Assembly: GCA_026389975.1 (NCBI GenBank)
Contig: JAPLGV010000180.1
Coordinates: 1 to 5,694, forward strand
Reading direction: 5' to 3'
DNA length: 5,694 nt
Source of the DNA: Chloroflexota bacterium
GTDB lineage: Bacteria > Chloroflexota > Anaerolineae > Anaerolineales > Villigracilaceae
How positions within the stretch are numbered: position 1 is the stretch's first letter; every line of letters starts with the position of its first letter. Shown here one piece after another: positions 1 through 4,432 of the stretch. The notes beneath the pieces were generated by a model. The model saw only the letters and a list, made by a program, of their open reading frames with translations. It made no database searches and was not told the DNA's origin. The translations under genes were made by a program, and so were the position numbers.

Positions 1-40
1 GGTGCTCCAGTGGGGCGGTGTTGAAATTGTTCTGATTCTT

Positions 41-91
41 GTGTCATTGCGAAGAGGGCGTTCTTTGCCCGACGAAGCAATCTCCTCGCCC
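41..91. repeat. Dispersed imperfect-hairpin repeat, copy 1
   Basis: The arms GTCATTGCGA (43-52) and CGAAGCAATC (73-82) are imperfect inverted complements around a GC-rich centre with GGGC (56-59) facing GCCC (67-70). The same arms recur at 134-143 and 182-191 with a different centre. Elements of this type are common as dispersed intergenic repeats in several bacterial groups, including Chloroflexota. Mobility and function are unknown. Confidence 0.65.
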
Positions 92-131
92 CAGGGAAAG
101 ACCCCCTAAGTTGACAGTGTCATAGCGAAAC

Positions 132-194
132 GTGTCATTGCGACGGTACTTGCCTGCCCCGATGCTCTTTCGGGGTCCCGTCGAAGCAATCCCC
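132..194. repeat. Dispersed imperfect-hairpin repeat, copy 2
   Basis: This is the second copy of the GTCATTGCGA (134-143) ... CGAAGCAATC (182-191) element. CGACGG (141-146) pairs with CCGTCG (178-183), and the centre holds a perfect 6-bp stem CCCCGA (157-162) / TCGGGG (170-175), so the whole unit can fold as one long hairpin. The conserved outer arms and variable centre match copy 1, which supports a common repeat family. Confidence 0.65.
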
Positions 195-302
195 AACTTG
201 CGGGGACTTTCTTCTGTTACGAGGAGATTGCTCACCTGCCCTCCACCGAATGCAGAGCGGTGCAAGTGTCGGACTGGAAAGAGCATCCAGCCCTCCCGGA
301 AG

Positions 303-329
303 GACACCGGGACGGTGTCGCAACGACAC
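303..329. repeat. Two overlapping, mutually exclusive small hairpins
   Basis: GACACCG (303-309) pairs with CGGTGTC (313-319) across a 3-nt loop. GTGTCG (315-320) pairs with CGACAC (324-329), also across 3 nt. They share bases 315-319, so only one can form at a time. A run of six T (339-344) follows on the plus strand about ten bases later, so the second hairpin could act as a weak terminator for a plus-strand transcript entering from the left. I see no gene to assign it to. Confidence 0.4.
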
Positions 330-399
330 AGAAAACGGTTTTTTCAATCATTCTTAAGAATGCCATGCCAGGTGGGACGAGCAAGTGGATAAAATCCCA

Positions 400-1194
400 C
401 TATGTTTCACCACAAACCTGAAAAATGAGCGCACAACATGTCAATGCCCCCTCGGCCTTGCCCAACTCAGACTCGTCCACCAGGATCGGATAAATGCCCG
501 CCGCTTCCAGGCGTGCCTGCGTCTTCGGATAGGCGGGCTGGTAGAGCACGGTTCCGCCAACCATCAGCGCGTTGGCGGCATACTGCTCGGACGGGTCTAC
601 TTCGATAAACTTCATGCCGGGGAAATTGATCTTGTCCACCCAGGCCGGGTTGACCAGCAGCGTGCCCTCCGCTGCGTGCGTGCCCTCCGCCACCTGCGTG
701 ACCGCCGATTTCAGATGCAGACAGCCGGTCACACGGATGCCTTTGACAGTGTAGCCATACGGCTTTAAGAACGCCTGCATCTGGTCTATTGCCGCTTGGT
801 TGCTGCGGCTGGACAGCCCGACAAAAATTGTCTTGCCGACGGTCAGCACATCGCCGCCGTCCAGTGTGCCGGGCGCCTGGATATTAAAAAGCTTTCGGTA
901 GGGAGCCAGCGCCCGGGCAATGGACTCGGTCTCAGGTTGGCGCGAATCAGCTCCCGGCCGGGTGAGCAGCGCACACTCGTCCAGCACGATGGCCGTGTCT
1001 TCGACGAAGACCGAATCGGGCAGGTGCGGCTCTTCGGGCAGGGAGTGAACCTCCACGCCCAGGCCGCGCAGGGTCTTCTCGTAAGCGTGGTGCTGGAGAC
1101 GGGCACGTTCAAGATCAATCGGGATGCGTTCCAGATGGGTGAGTTCGCACCGGTCAATGGCCGGGCTGACGAGGCGTGTGATAGCGATGAGCAT
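400..1194 (-). CDS. Dimethylarginine dimethylaminohydrolase (DDAH) family protein
   Basis: This 264-residue protein belongs to the guanidino-group-modifying (pentein-fold) enzymes and best resembles dimethylargininases, which hydrolyse methylated arginines to citrulline and a methylamine. Family landmarks are in order: a substrate-loop segment SVFVEDTAIV (61-70), LDGGDV (111-116), the catalytic-histidine segment GCLHLKSAV (158-166, His160) and the C-terminal nucleophile segment GALTCC (249-254). Length is typical for DDAH (about 250-285). There is no signal peptide or membrane segment, so it should be cytoplasmic. The ATG at 1192-1194 is preceded by AAGGA (1204-1200 on the minus strand), which supports this start. 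It appears to be a single-gene unit unrelated to the phage-like cluster upstream. Activity on free arginine or a related guanidine cannot be excluded from sequence alone. Confidence 0.88.
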   Translation of the reverse strand: MLIAITRLVSPAIDRCELTHLERIPIDLERARLQHHAYEKTLRGLGVEVHSLPEEPHLPDSVFVEDTAIVLDECALLTRPGADSRQPETESIARALAPYRKLFNIQAPGTLDGGDVLTVGKTIFVGLSSRSNQAAIDQMQAFLKPYGYTVKGIRVTGCLHLKSAVTQVAEGTHAAEGTLLVNPAWVDKINFPGMKFIEVDPSEQYAANALMVGGTVLYQPAYPKTQARLEAAGIYPILVDESELGKAEGALTCCALIFQVCGET

Positions 1195-1210
1195 CTTTTT
1201 CCTTACGTAG

Positions 1211-1250
1211 GGGCGACCCTTGTGGTCGCCCTGGTTGTTTGTGGTCGCCC
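1211..1250. repeat. GGGCGACC/GGTCGCCC hairpin plus extra half-copy
   Basis: GGGCGACC (1211-1218) and GGTCGCCC (1224-1231) form a perfect 8-bp stem with a 5-nt loop. The segment GTGGTCGCCCTG is repeated at 1222-1233 and 1241-1252, giving a second right arm (GGTCGCCC 1243-1250), and a shorter GGTCGC occurs at 1261-1266. The stem ends seven bases upstream of the AAGGA ribosome site of the DDAH gene, so it would lie in the 5' leader of its mRNA if transcription starts further upstream. A related hairpin with a similar CTTGTG loop occurs at 5401-5417. Confidence 0.6.
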
Positions 1251-1341
1251 TGATCCACCAGGTCGCTAAAATCTCATATGCTTGACGGACAACCCATTGT
1301 ATATGATTTCCGTGAGCGAGTCGATCCCGATGCGAGGGCCG

Positions 1342-1370
1342 TCTCCCGTCCTCCGTCTCCGGTCATTCTT
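1342..1370. repeat. 29-bp direct repeat, copy 1
   Basis: TCTCCCGTCCTCCGTCT begins a 29-bp unit ending in GGTCATTCTT. It is repeated at 1573-1601 with a single mismatch. On the minus strand it reads as imperfect seven-base units (GGAGAC-like), linking it to the heptamer repeats elsewhere in the window. Confidence 0.75.
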
Positions 1371-1524
1371 TAGGGTGTTCTCCCCGTACAGGGCGTTCTT
1401 CCCGCGTATGTCCCGGTTTTGTTCGGGATGTGCTGTGCATGCTGTGCATCCGGTAACTGTCCCATCTTGGAATCATCCAATATCTCAATCCAGAGTTTCA
1501 CCCATTGGCGCTTCCATATTCTCG

Positions 1525-1573
1525 TCACTCTTCACTCTTCACTATTCACTATTCACGATTTACCATTCACCAT
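1525..1573. repeat. Seven tandem heptamers (TCACTNT-like)
   Basis: Seven contiguous seven-base units can be read without a gap: TCACTCT, TCACTCT, TCACTAT, TCACTAT, TCACGAT, TTACCAT, TCACCAT. This resembles the short tandemly repeated repetitive (STRR) heptamers known from cyanobacteria and seen in other large bacterial genomes. The last unit runs straight into the 29-bp repeat at 1573-1601. No coding or regulatory role is apparent. Confidence 0.8.
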
Positions 1574-1601
1574 CTCCCGTCCTCCGTCTTCGGTCATTCT
1601 T
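1573..1601. repeat. 29-bp direct repeat, copy 2
   Basis: This second copy of the 1342-1370 element (one mismatch) ends two bases before the terminase large subunit stop codon (1605-1603), so the repeat abuts the end of the gene. It follows directly on the heptamer array. Whether it helps end transcription is unknown; there is no classical hairpin plus T-run. Confidence 0.7.
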
Positions 1602-1602
1602 A

Positions 1603-3102
1603 TCAAAAATTGCCTTCCATTGATAGAAGCGGGTCAACCCCCTGAACCATCTGCGGTTCCGTGGGCATGTACCAGTCCAGTCTGTCCACCTCGGCAATGA
1701 GAGCATCGGCGAGGAGATAGTCATCGTGGATCAGCCCGCCGTCCCCTCCACGCGCACCCTCGGGAACGCCCCACCGCAGCGTCTTGGCGGGGCCGAGGAG
1801 GATCTCCGCCTGGCAGGCATCGTATTGGGCGCGCACCTGGTCAGTCAGGCAGCAGTCACGCGCCCGCCCGGTTTCGATGATGGCCAGGTAACGCCAACCC
1901 AACTCCGACTTGACCTTCTGCGAAAACTTGACCGGTATCACCCGCCCGGGAAATGCCTTATCCAACATCGCCCACAACCCTTCCCCCACTCCGGTGGCAT
2001 CCATGACGATGTATTGAGGCTTCCAGCTTTCGACCAGGCTTTTGAGCTTGCCAAAAACCACCAGGTGGTTTTGTCCGGTCCACTGCTGGCGGTTGACAAA
2101 GCGGTAAGTGGGGGCCTGGAGCGTGGCCAGGGAGCTCAGGTCAATGCTGGCAATGGTCAGGCTGACGCTGTCCCTGCCGGGATTGGTAAGGGGGGCGGTC
2201 TCGTCGGCAGTCATGCGGGCTTCGTCCTGTCCGGCCACGTCCAGCAGGAAGGCGTAAGCTTGGCCGGTGACCGGCGCTGGTTGGCCGGGTTCATCTCCCT
2301 GCATAAGGACGCGCCGGGTCGCATTGAACATGCCCACCTCGGCATCGATCTCCTCGCAGAAGTATTGGGTGCGGATAAAGGGATGATTGCGGCCAAGTTT
2401 CAGGGTCTCATTGGCAACGTGCCGTTGGTAATATTTGTTGACCTTGCCCACCTGATTGCAGTCCACGATAAAGACACGCCTGACGCCGTCTTTCTTTTCT
2501 GCTTCGAGGGCGAGGCGCTTCTCTCTTGCGAGCAGTGTGCCTGAGGTCCAGCTCGTCCCGCTGAATACCTTTGTGGCATTTCCACTGGCGGCCATCGGGG
2601 CGAAGCGTTTATCGTATACGGCCGGGTCGATGTCCTGGGCTTCGTTCATCACCAGCAGGCGGTCGGCGGTGGCGCCCACCTGGCTGGCGGTGGGTTCGGT
2701 GGAAAAGTAGCAAGTGCGCGCCTGGCCGAGGCGCATGATGTAGCCGGCTGTACGCGTAAGCCGGCGTCCGAAGTTTACGCCGCGCTTTTTCAGGCGTTCC
2801 ATGGCATTGATGGTCTGCGGTTTGAAGGTGGGTTGACCGCAAACAATGTCAATTCCCCATTCGATGAACCGTGACATGAGGAACAGGAACAGGATGGCAA
2901 GGGTTTCATCCTTGCCGGATTGCCTGCAAAAGATGATCACGAAGGTCATCCCGTCCCGCTTGAAAACGGAATTGACGATCGCCTCGGCAGCTTCTTGCTG
3001 GTAAGGGTACAAAGGGATGCCGATGAACCTGCGGGCAAAGCCCGTGATGGTGTTGCTGGCTGCACGGATCTCTCTTCTGTGAGATGGACTGAGGTGGGTC
3101 AT
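1603..3102 (-). CDS. Phage-type terminase large subunit (ATPase plus nuclease)
   Basis: This 499-residue protein has the two-part architecture of a phage DNA-packaging motor. The N-terminal ATPase has an adenine-binding-like YPYQQEAAEAI (32-42), a Walker A-like loop CRQSGKDET (59-67), a Walker B-like strand RLLVMNEAQDI (148-158) and a coupling motif SGTSWTSG (181-188). The C-terminal RNase H-fold nuclease keeps three acidic motifs: LLDVAGQDEA (286-295), VMDATGVGEG (366-375) and HDDYLLADAL (459-468). In canonical terminases such residues bind two metal ions and cut concatemeric DNA. Length is normal and I see no frameshift. Walker B has Asn153 where Asp is usual. The ATG overlaps the stop of the preceding gene by 4 bp (ATGA, 3102-3099), implying translational coupling. 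No other phage structural gene is visible, so its role may not be virion packaging. Confidence 0.9.
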   Translation of the reverse strand: MTHLSPSHRREIRAASNTITGFARRFIGIPLYPYQQEAAEAIVNSVFKRDGMTFVIIFCRQSGKDETLAILFLFLMSRFIEWGIDIVCGQPTFKPQTINAMERLKKRGVNFGRRLTRTAGYIMRLGQARTCYFSTEPTASQVGATADRLLVMNEAQDIDPAVYDKRFAPMAASGNATKVFSGTSWTSGTLLAREKRLALEAEKKDGVRRVFIVDCNQVGKVNKYYQRHVANETLKLGRNHPFIRTQYFCEEIDAEVGMFNATRRVLMQGDEPGQPAPVTGQAYAFLLDVAGQDEARMTADETAPLTNPGRDSVSLTIASIDLSSLATLQAPTYRFVNRQQWTGQNHLVVFGKLKSLVESWKPQYIVMDATGVGEGLWAMLDKAFPGRVIPVKFSQKVKSELGWRYLAIIETGRARDCCLTDQVRAQYDACQAEILLGPAKTLRWGVPEGARGGDGGLIHDDYLLADALIAEVDRLDWYMPTEPQMVQGVDPLLSMEGNF

Positions 3103-3590
3103 CTTTTTATAACCTGTTTGTCATTGGCGGCGCGGATCGCGTCTATATATGAATCCCATACTTCGATTGCCGTCTCTTTCCGTTCCATGTTTTTGATCTT
3201 GATATGGATGACTGTATCCAGCCAGTAGTGGCTGGCAAAATCCCAGGCCAGTTTTTCTTTCGAGGTTTTGGCCTCATCCCTTTCGTTCAATGCTTTGGTC
3301 AGGTACAGGCGCGCCAGGTTGAGTTCGTCGATTGTGTCATCGTTCGTCATGCCAAGCATTTCGATATCTTCGGATAATGTGATGAAATGGGCATAGATGC
3401 CGTTCTTGAGGGCGTTCCTGCTGCCGGGCTGGCCGCCGGGTTTGCGCGTGGTCATGGCACGGGTTCCCCCCCTGAAAGCATTCTTGTTTCCGGTTTGGCC
3501 GCCGGGTTTGCGCGTGGTCATTGGATGGATTCTTCCCTTGAAAGCATTCTTGTTTCCTGGTTGTGAACCGCGTTTTCGTTTAATGGTCAT
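3099..3590 (-). CDS. Small terminase-subunit-like protein with triplicated N-terminal module
   Basis: This 163-residue protein sits directly upstream of the terminase large subunit and overlaps both neighbours by 4 bp, which suggests it is the DNA-recognition partner. The N-terminus is three tandem copies of one module (residues 1-23, 24-45, 46-67), each starting with Met-Thr and containing a (R/K)GxQxGNKNAFK-like core, as found at the start of many phage small terminase and related proteins. After KNGIYAH (62-68) comes a probably helical body with LARLYLTKALNE (92-103), resembling the first small protein of this operon. Internal ATG codons at M24 and M46 begin modules 2 and 3, with purine-rich tracts upstream, so shorter products are possible. 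I chose the first ATG for its overlap with the upstream stop. Function is inferred mainly from position and the GNKNA-type motif. Confidence 0.7.
   Translation of the reverse strand: MTIKRKRGSQPGNKNAFKGRIHPMTTRKPGGQTGNKNAFRGGTRAMTTRKPGGQPGSRNALKNGIYAHFITLSEDIEMLGMTNDDTIDELNLARLYLTKALNERDEAKTSKEKLAWDFASHYWLDTVIHIKIKNMERKETAIEVWDSYIDAIRAANDKQVIKR
3390..3590 (-). repeat. In-frame triplication at the start of a gene (69+66+66 bp)
   Basis: Three units of 69, 66 and 66 bp encode the three N-terminal modules of the 3099-3590 gene. Units at 3390-3455 and 3456-3521 share an identical 25-bp block (3431-3455 and 3497-3521). Units at 3456-3521 and 3522-3590 share a 19-bp block (3473-3491 and 3539-3557). 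Each unit carries an ATG at its 5' end, so the duplicated segment includes the start codon. The high identity points to a fairly recent expansion or ongoing exchange. Confidence 0.85.
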
Positions 3591-3907
3591 GGCAAGTCTA
3601 GTCGTTTGAGCGCCGCGAGAATGCGTCGGCGCTCCCGGTCTGAAAGGTCGGGACGCCTGAGCAGGTCAGCCGTCATCATGCGCATCCGGCGCTTGAGGTC
3701 AGCCAGCCACTGGTCCGTCGACATTGTGTCCAGCCAGGCGATCTCTTCCGGCGTGAAATTATGGGAATACAAGCCGTATTTCGAAGTAGTCCCGGTTCCA
3801 GCACGGGGCGAGGTAGTCCCGGTTCCAGCGAGGTAGTCCCGGTCCCCGGACGGGGCACGGGGCGAAGTAGTCCCGGTTTTAGCATGGGAGGGGGTGGGTC
3901 GGGTCAT
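3587..3907 (-). CDS. Small terminase-like protein with repeat-derived N-terminus
   Basis: First gene of the terminase operon, 106 residues from the ATG at 3907-3905. That start has a strong ribosome site, GAAGGAG (3919-3913), five bases upstream. The frame stays open further upstream to a TTG at 4138, but that stretch is translated repeat DNA with no ribosome site, so I reject the longer form. Residues 11-42 are low complexity (TGTTSPRA-like units) and are encoded by GTAGTCCCGG repeats. Then KYGLYSHNFTPEE (43-55) starts a charged, probably helical body (LADLKRRMRMMTADLLRR, 68-85) and an Arg-rich C-terminus. The K-x-G-x-Y-x-H start of the body and its spacing match the next gene (KNGIYAH), so the two are probably diverged paralogues. 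A DNA-binding small terminase role is inferred from position and this resemblance; it could also be a regulator. Confidence 0.62.
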   Translation of the reverse strand: MTRPTPSHAKTGTTSPRAPSGDRDYLAGTGTTSPRAGTGTTSKYGLYSHNFTPEEIAWLDTMSTDQWLADLKRRMRMMTADLLRRPDLSDRERRRILAALKRLDLP

Positions 3908-3912
3908 GGGTT

Positions 3913-3919
3913 CTCCTTC
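3913..3919 (-). promoter_or_regulatory. Ribosome binding site deciding the first small gene's start
   Basis: GAAGGAG on the minus strand lies five bases before the ATG at 3907-3905. It is the strongest ribosome site in the window, and it places the start inside the repeat cluster rather than at the far-upstream TTG (4138) or the out-of-frame ATG (4127). Confidence 0.75.
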
Positions 3920-3952
3920 GGCGTGGTAGTCCCGGTTCTTGTATAACGGAGT

Positions 3953-3972
3953 CCGAAGTCTCCTGACTTCGG
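3953..3972. repeat. 8-bp hairpin CCGAAGTC / GACTTCGG
   Basis: CCGAAGTC (3953-3960) and GACTTCGG (3965-3972) form a perfect stem closed by the loop TCCT. It sits in the mRNA leader of the terminase operon about 35 bases upstream of the ribosome site. Its right half is part of the 27-bp unit that is tandemly duplicated next to it. Confidence 0.7.
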
Positions 3973-4014
3973 TAGCGTGGTAGTCCCTCCTGACTTCGGT
4001 AGCGTGGTAGTCCC
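3961..4014. repeat. Perfect 27-bp tandem duplication
   Basis: The unit running from TCCTGACTTCGG to GTAGTCCC occurs at 3961-3987 and again, without a mismatch or gap, at 3988-4014. It fuses one side of the 3953-3972 hairpin to one GTAGTCCC core. Being exact and a multiple of three it looks recent; it lies upstream of the preferred gene start. Confidence 0.9.
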
Positions 4015-4040
4015 GGTTCTGCGATAGTCCCGGTTCTTGC

Positions 4041-4082
4041 ACGGGGCACGGGGCACGGGGTACGGGACACGGGCCACGGGGC
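4041..4082. repeat. Six tandem heptamers (ACGGGGC-like)
   Basis: Six contiguous seven-base units can be read: ACGGGGC, ACGGGGC, ACGGGGT, ACGGGAC, ACGGGCC, ACGGGGC. They follow directly on the last TAGTCCCGG unit. The same heptamer core occurs singly after other units of the family (3803-3809, 3851-3864, 5583-5589), so the heptamer and the TAGTCCCGG element travel together. Confidence 0.85.
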
Positions 4083-4133
4083 AGGCGGGTACAAAGGAAA
4101 AGGCTGATCGAGGATTGGATCAGGCATAATTGT

Positions 4134-4194
4134 GGCAAGGGACGGCGCGCGGGTTAAACATTAAAAGGGACGGAACTTGCGGCCGTCCCTTGCC
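4134..4194 (-). promoter_or_regulatory. Competing hairpins in operon leader (candidate attenuator)
   Basis: Reading the minus strand, arm A is GGCAAGGGACGGC (4194-4182). It can pair over 9 bp with arm B, CCGTCCCTT (4173-4165), leaving a 9-nt loop and a following TTTTAATGTTT-like stretch that resembles an intrinsic terminator. It can instead pair perfectly over 13 bp with arm C, GCCGTCCCTTGCC (4146-4134). The two folds exclude each other. The predicted transcription start (about 4195) puts arm A at the very 5' end of the RNA. What would switch the folds is not visible; no clear leader peptide or known riboswitch is recognisable. Confidence 0.5.
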
Positions 4195-4201
4195 TGAGTA
4201 T

Positions 4202-4230
4202 ATTTTAGAACACCTGTTCTGTTTTGTCAA
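4202..4230 (-). promoter_or_regulatory. Sigma70-type promoter of the terminase operon
   Basis: On the minus strand a perfect -35 box TTGACA (4230-4225) and a -10 box TAAAAT (4207-4202, one mismatch to TATAAT) are separated by exactly 17 bp. Transcription should start near 4195 and run left through the leader and repeats into the three terminase-cluster genes. The spacer contains a LexA-type palindrome. Confidence 0.75.
4207..4220. promoter_or_regulatory. LexA/SOS box (GAAC-N4-GTTC type)
   Basis: AGAACACCTGTTCT contains a perfect 6-bp inverted repeat around CC and matches the Gram-positive LexA operator core GAAC-N4-GTTC. It occupies the spacer and touches the -10 box of the terminase promoter, an ideal place for repression. 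I find no other GAAC-N4-GTTC site in the window. LexA boxes of this type are known in Bacillus, actinobacteria and Dehalococcoides. Inference: the terminase operon is repressed by LexA and induced by DNA damage. Confidence 0.72.
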
Positions 4231-4376
4231 GAGGAAAATGGAAGGATATCATTCCCGCCGAAGGTCCCTGCAGGGGGTTGGTTTTTGGGATTCTCCTCGT
4301 CCTGATCCCAGTTGACCGGATTATCGAGGATGGTACCGGCAATTCGTTCGTGATCAGCCTGGTCTCGGATATGGCA
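4227..4376 (-). pseudogene. C-terminal remnant of REP-associated (Y1) transposase
   Basis: A minus-strand frame ending in TGA at 4229-4227 reads IRDQADHERIAGTILDNP then VNWDQDEENPKN. This fits the conserved C-terminus of REP-associated tyrosine (Y1, IS200-like) transposases, which typically reads like IIRNxxxxxxIxxYIxxNPxxWxxDxxN. The catalytic HUH histidines and Tyr would lie upstream and are missing: to the right the similarity stops near 4376, where the promoter and operator of the winged-helix gene begin. It is a truncated relic with no start signal of its own. The family assignment is by recalled pattern, not a search. Confidence 0.55.
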
Positions 4377-4384
4377 ATAATTCA

Positions 4385-4393
4385 TGCTATAAT
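4385..4393 (+). promoter_or_regulatory. Extended -10 promoter of regulator/NTase operon
   Basis: TGCTATAAT combines a perfect TATAAT (4388-4393) with the TGn extension (4385-4387). No good -35 box is present at the expected distance, which is normal for extended -10 promoters. The start of transcription would be about 4399-4401, inside the first operator dyad. Confidence 0.65.
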
Positions 4394-4432
4394 GACCTAC
4401 AATATAGGTCATATGACCTAAAATTTAGGTCA
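4393..4432. promoter_or_regulatory. Four-half-site operator (TGACCTA/TAGGTCA)
   Basis: Four perfect 7-bp half-sites alternate in direction: TGACCTA 4393-4399, TAGGTCA 4405-4411, TGACCTA 4414-4420, TAGGTCA 4426-4432. They form two outer dyads with 5-bp gaps centred at 4402 and 4423, and a central 16-bp palindrome centred at 4412.5, so dyad centres are about 10.5 bp apart, one DNA turn. The array overlaps the last base of the -10 box and covers the likely start of transcription. Repression by the winged-helix protein encoded just downstream is the simplest reading. Confidence 0.72.

Larger units (their letters stand above)
1..399. other. Intergenic region with dispersed repeats, no gene
   Basis: I see no credible gene here. 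Short open frames exist on both strands but they run through the repeats and have no ribosome site or recognisable protein. The region contains two copies of a GTCATTGCGA...CGAAGCAATC element, a partial copy at 117-128, an inverted fragment (GAGGAGATTGC) near 221-231, overlapping small hairpins at 303-329 and a 14-bp perfect palindrome CATTCTTAAGAATG at 349-362. The sequence lies downstream of the minus-strand gene ending at 400. An inverted pair GTGGGA (372-377) / TCCCAC (395-400) sits directly after that stop codon but has no T-run after it, so I do not call a terminator. Confidence 0.6.
1195..1602. other. Intergenic repeat-rich region, no gene
   Basis: No credible gene was found between the terminase stop and the DDAH start. 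The stretch is a patchwork of short repeats: GGGCGACC-type hairpins beside the DDAH start, two copies of a 29-bp element (1342-1370 and 1573-1601), a small stem TCCCG/CGGGA (1411-1415 and 1424-1428), a 9-bp tandem duplication of GCTGTGCAT (1432-1449), near-duplicate AGGGYGTTCT units (1372 and 1390) and seven consecutive seven-base units (1525-1573). The DDAH promoter should lie at its left end, but I cannot point to convincing -35 and -10 boxes. Confidence 0.6.
3786..4040. repeat. Cluster of eight TAGTCCC(GG) repeat units
   Basis: The core TAGTCCC is repeated eight times in one orientation, with G of GTAGTCCC at 3786, 3813, 3833, 3867, 3926, 3980 and 4007, plus a variant TAGTCCCGG at 4025-4033. 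Seven continue as CCGG and most as GGTTC. Spacings are irregular (about 18 to 59 bp), unlike a CRISPR array. ACGGGGC-type units fill gaps at 3803-3809 and 3851-3864. A further copy lies far away at 5566-5591. The units at 3786-3883 are inside the small terminase-like gene and are translated; the rest lie in its leader. Confidence 0.85.

Noticed and set aside
44..392. Several overlapping short open frames on both strands
   Set aside because: They run through dispersed hairpin repeats, lack start signals and resemble no known protein.
796..1269. Open plus-strand frame opposite the DDAH gene
   Set aside because: It is antisense to a clear enzyme gene, reads through the GGGCGACC repeat and has no family resemblance or ribosome site.
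1726..2544. Long open frame on the plus strand (272 codons) opposite the terminase gene
   Set aside because: It is antisense to a well-supported terminase, has no recognisable domain and reflects the GC-rich codon bias of the real gene.
3786..4040. CRISPR-like array
   Set aside because: The cores are short, spacing varies from about 18 to 59 bp, spacers are themselves repetitive and no cas gene is present.
3908..4138. N-terminal extension of the first small terminase-like gene to a TTG codon
   Set aside because: The stretch is translated repeat DNA, the TTG has no ribosome site, and the ATG at 3907 has an excellent GAAGGAG at ideal spacing.
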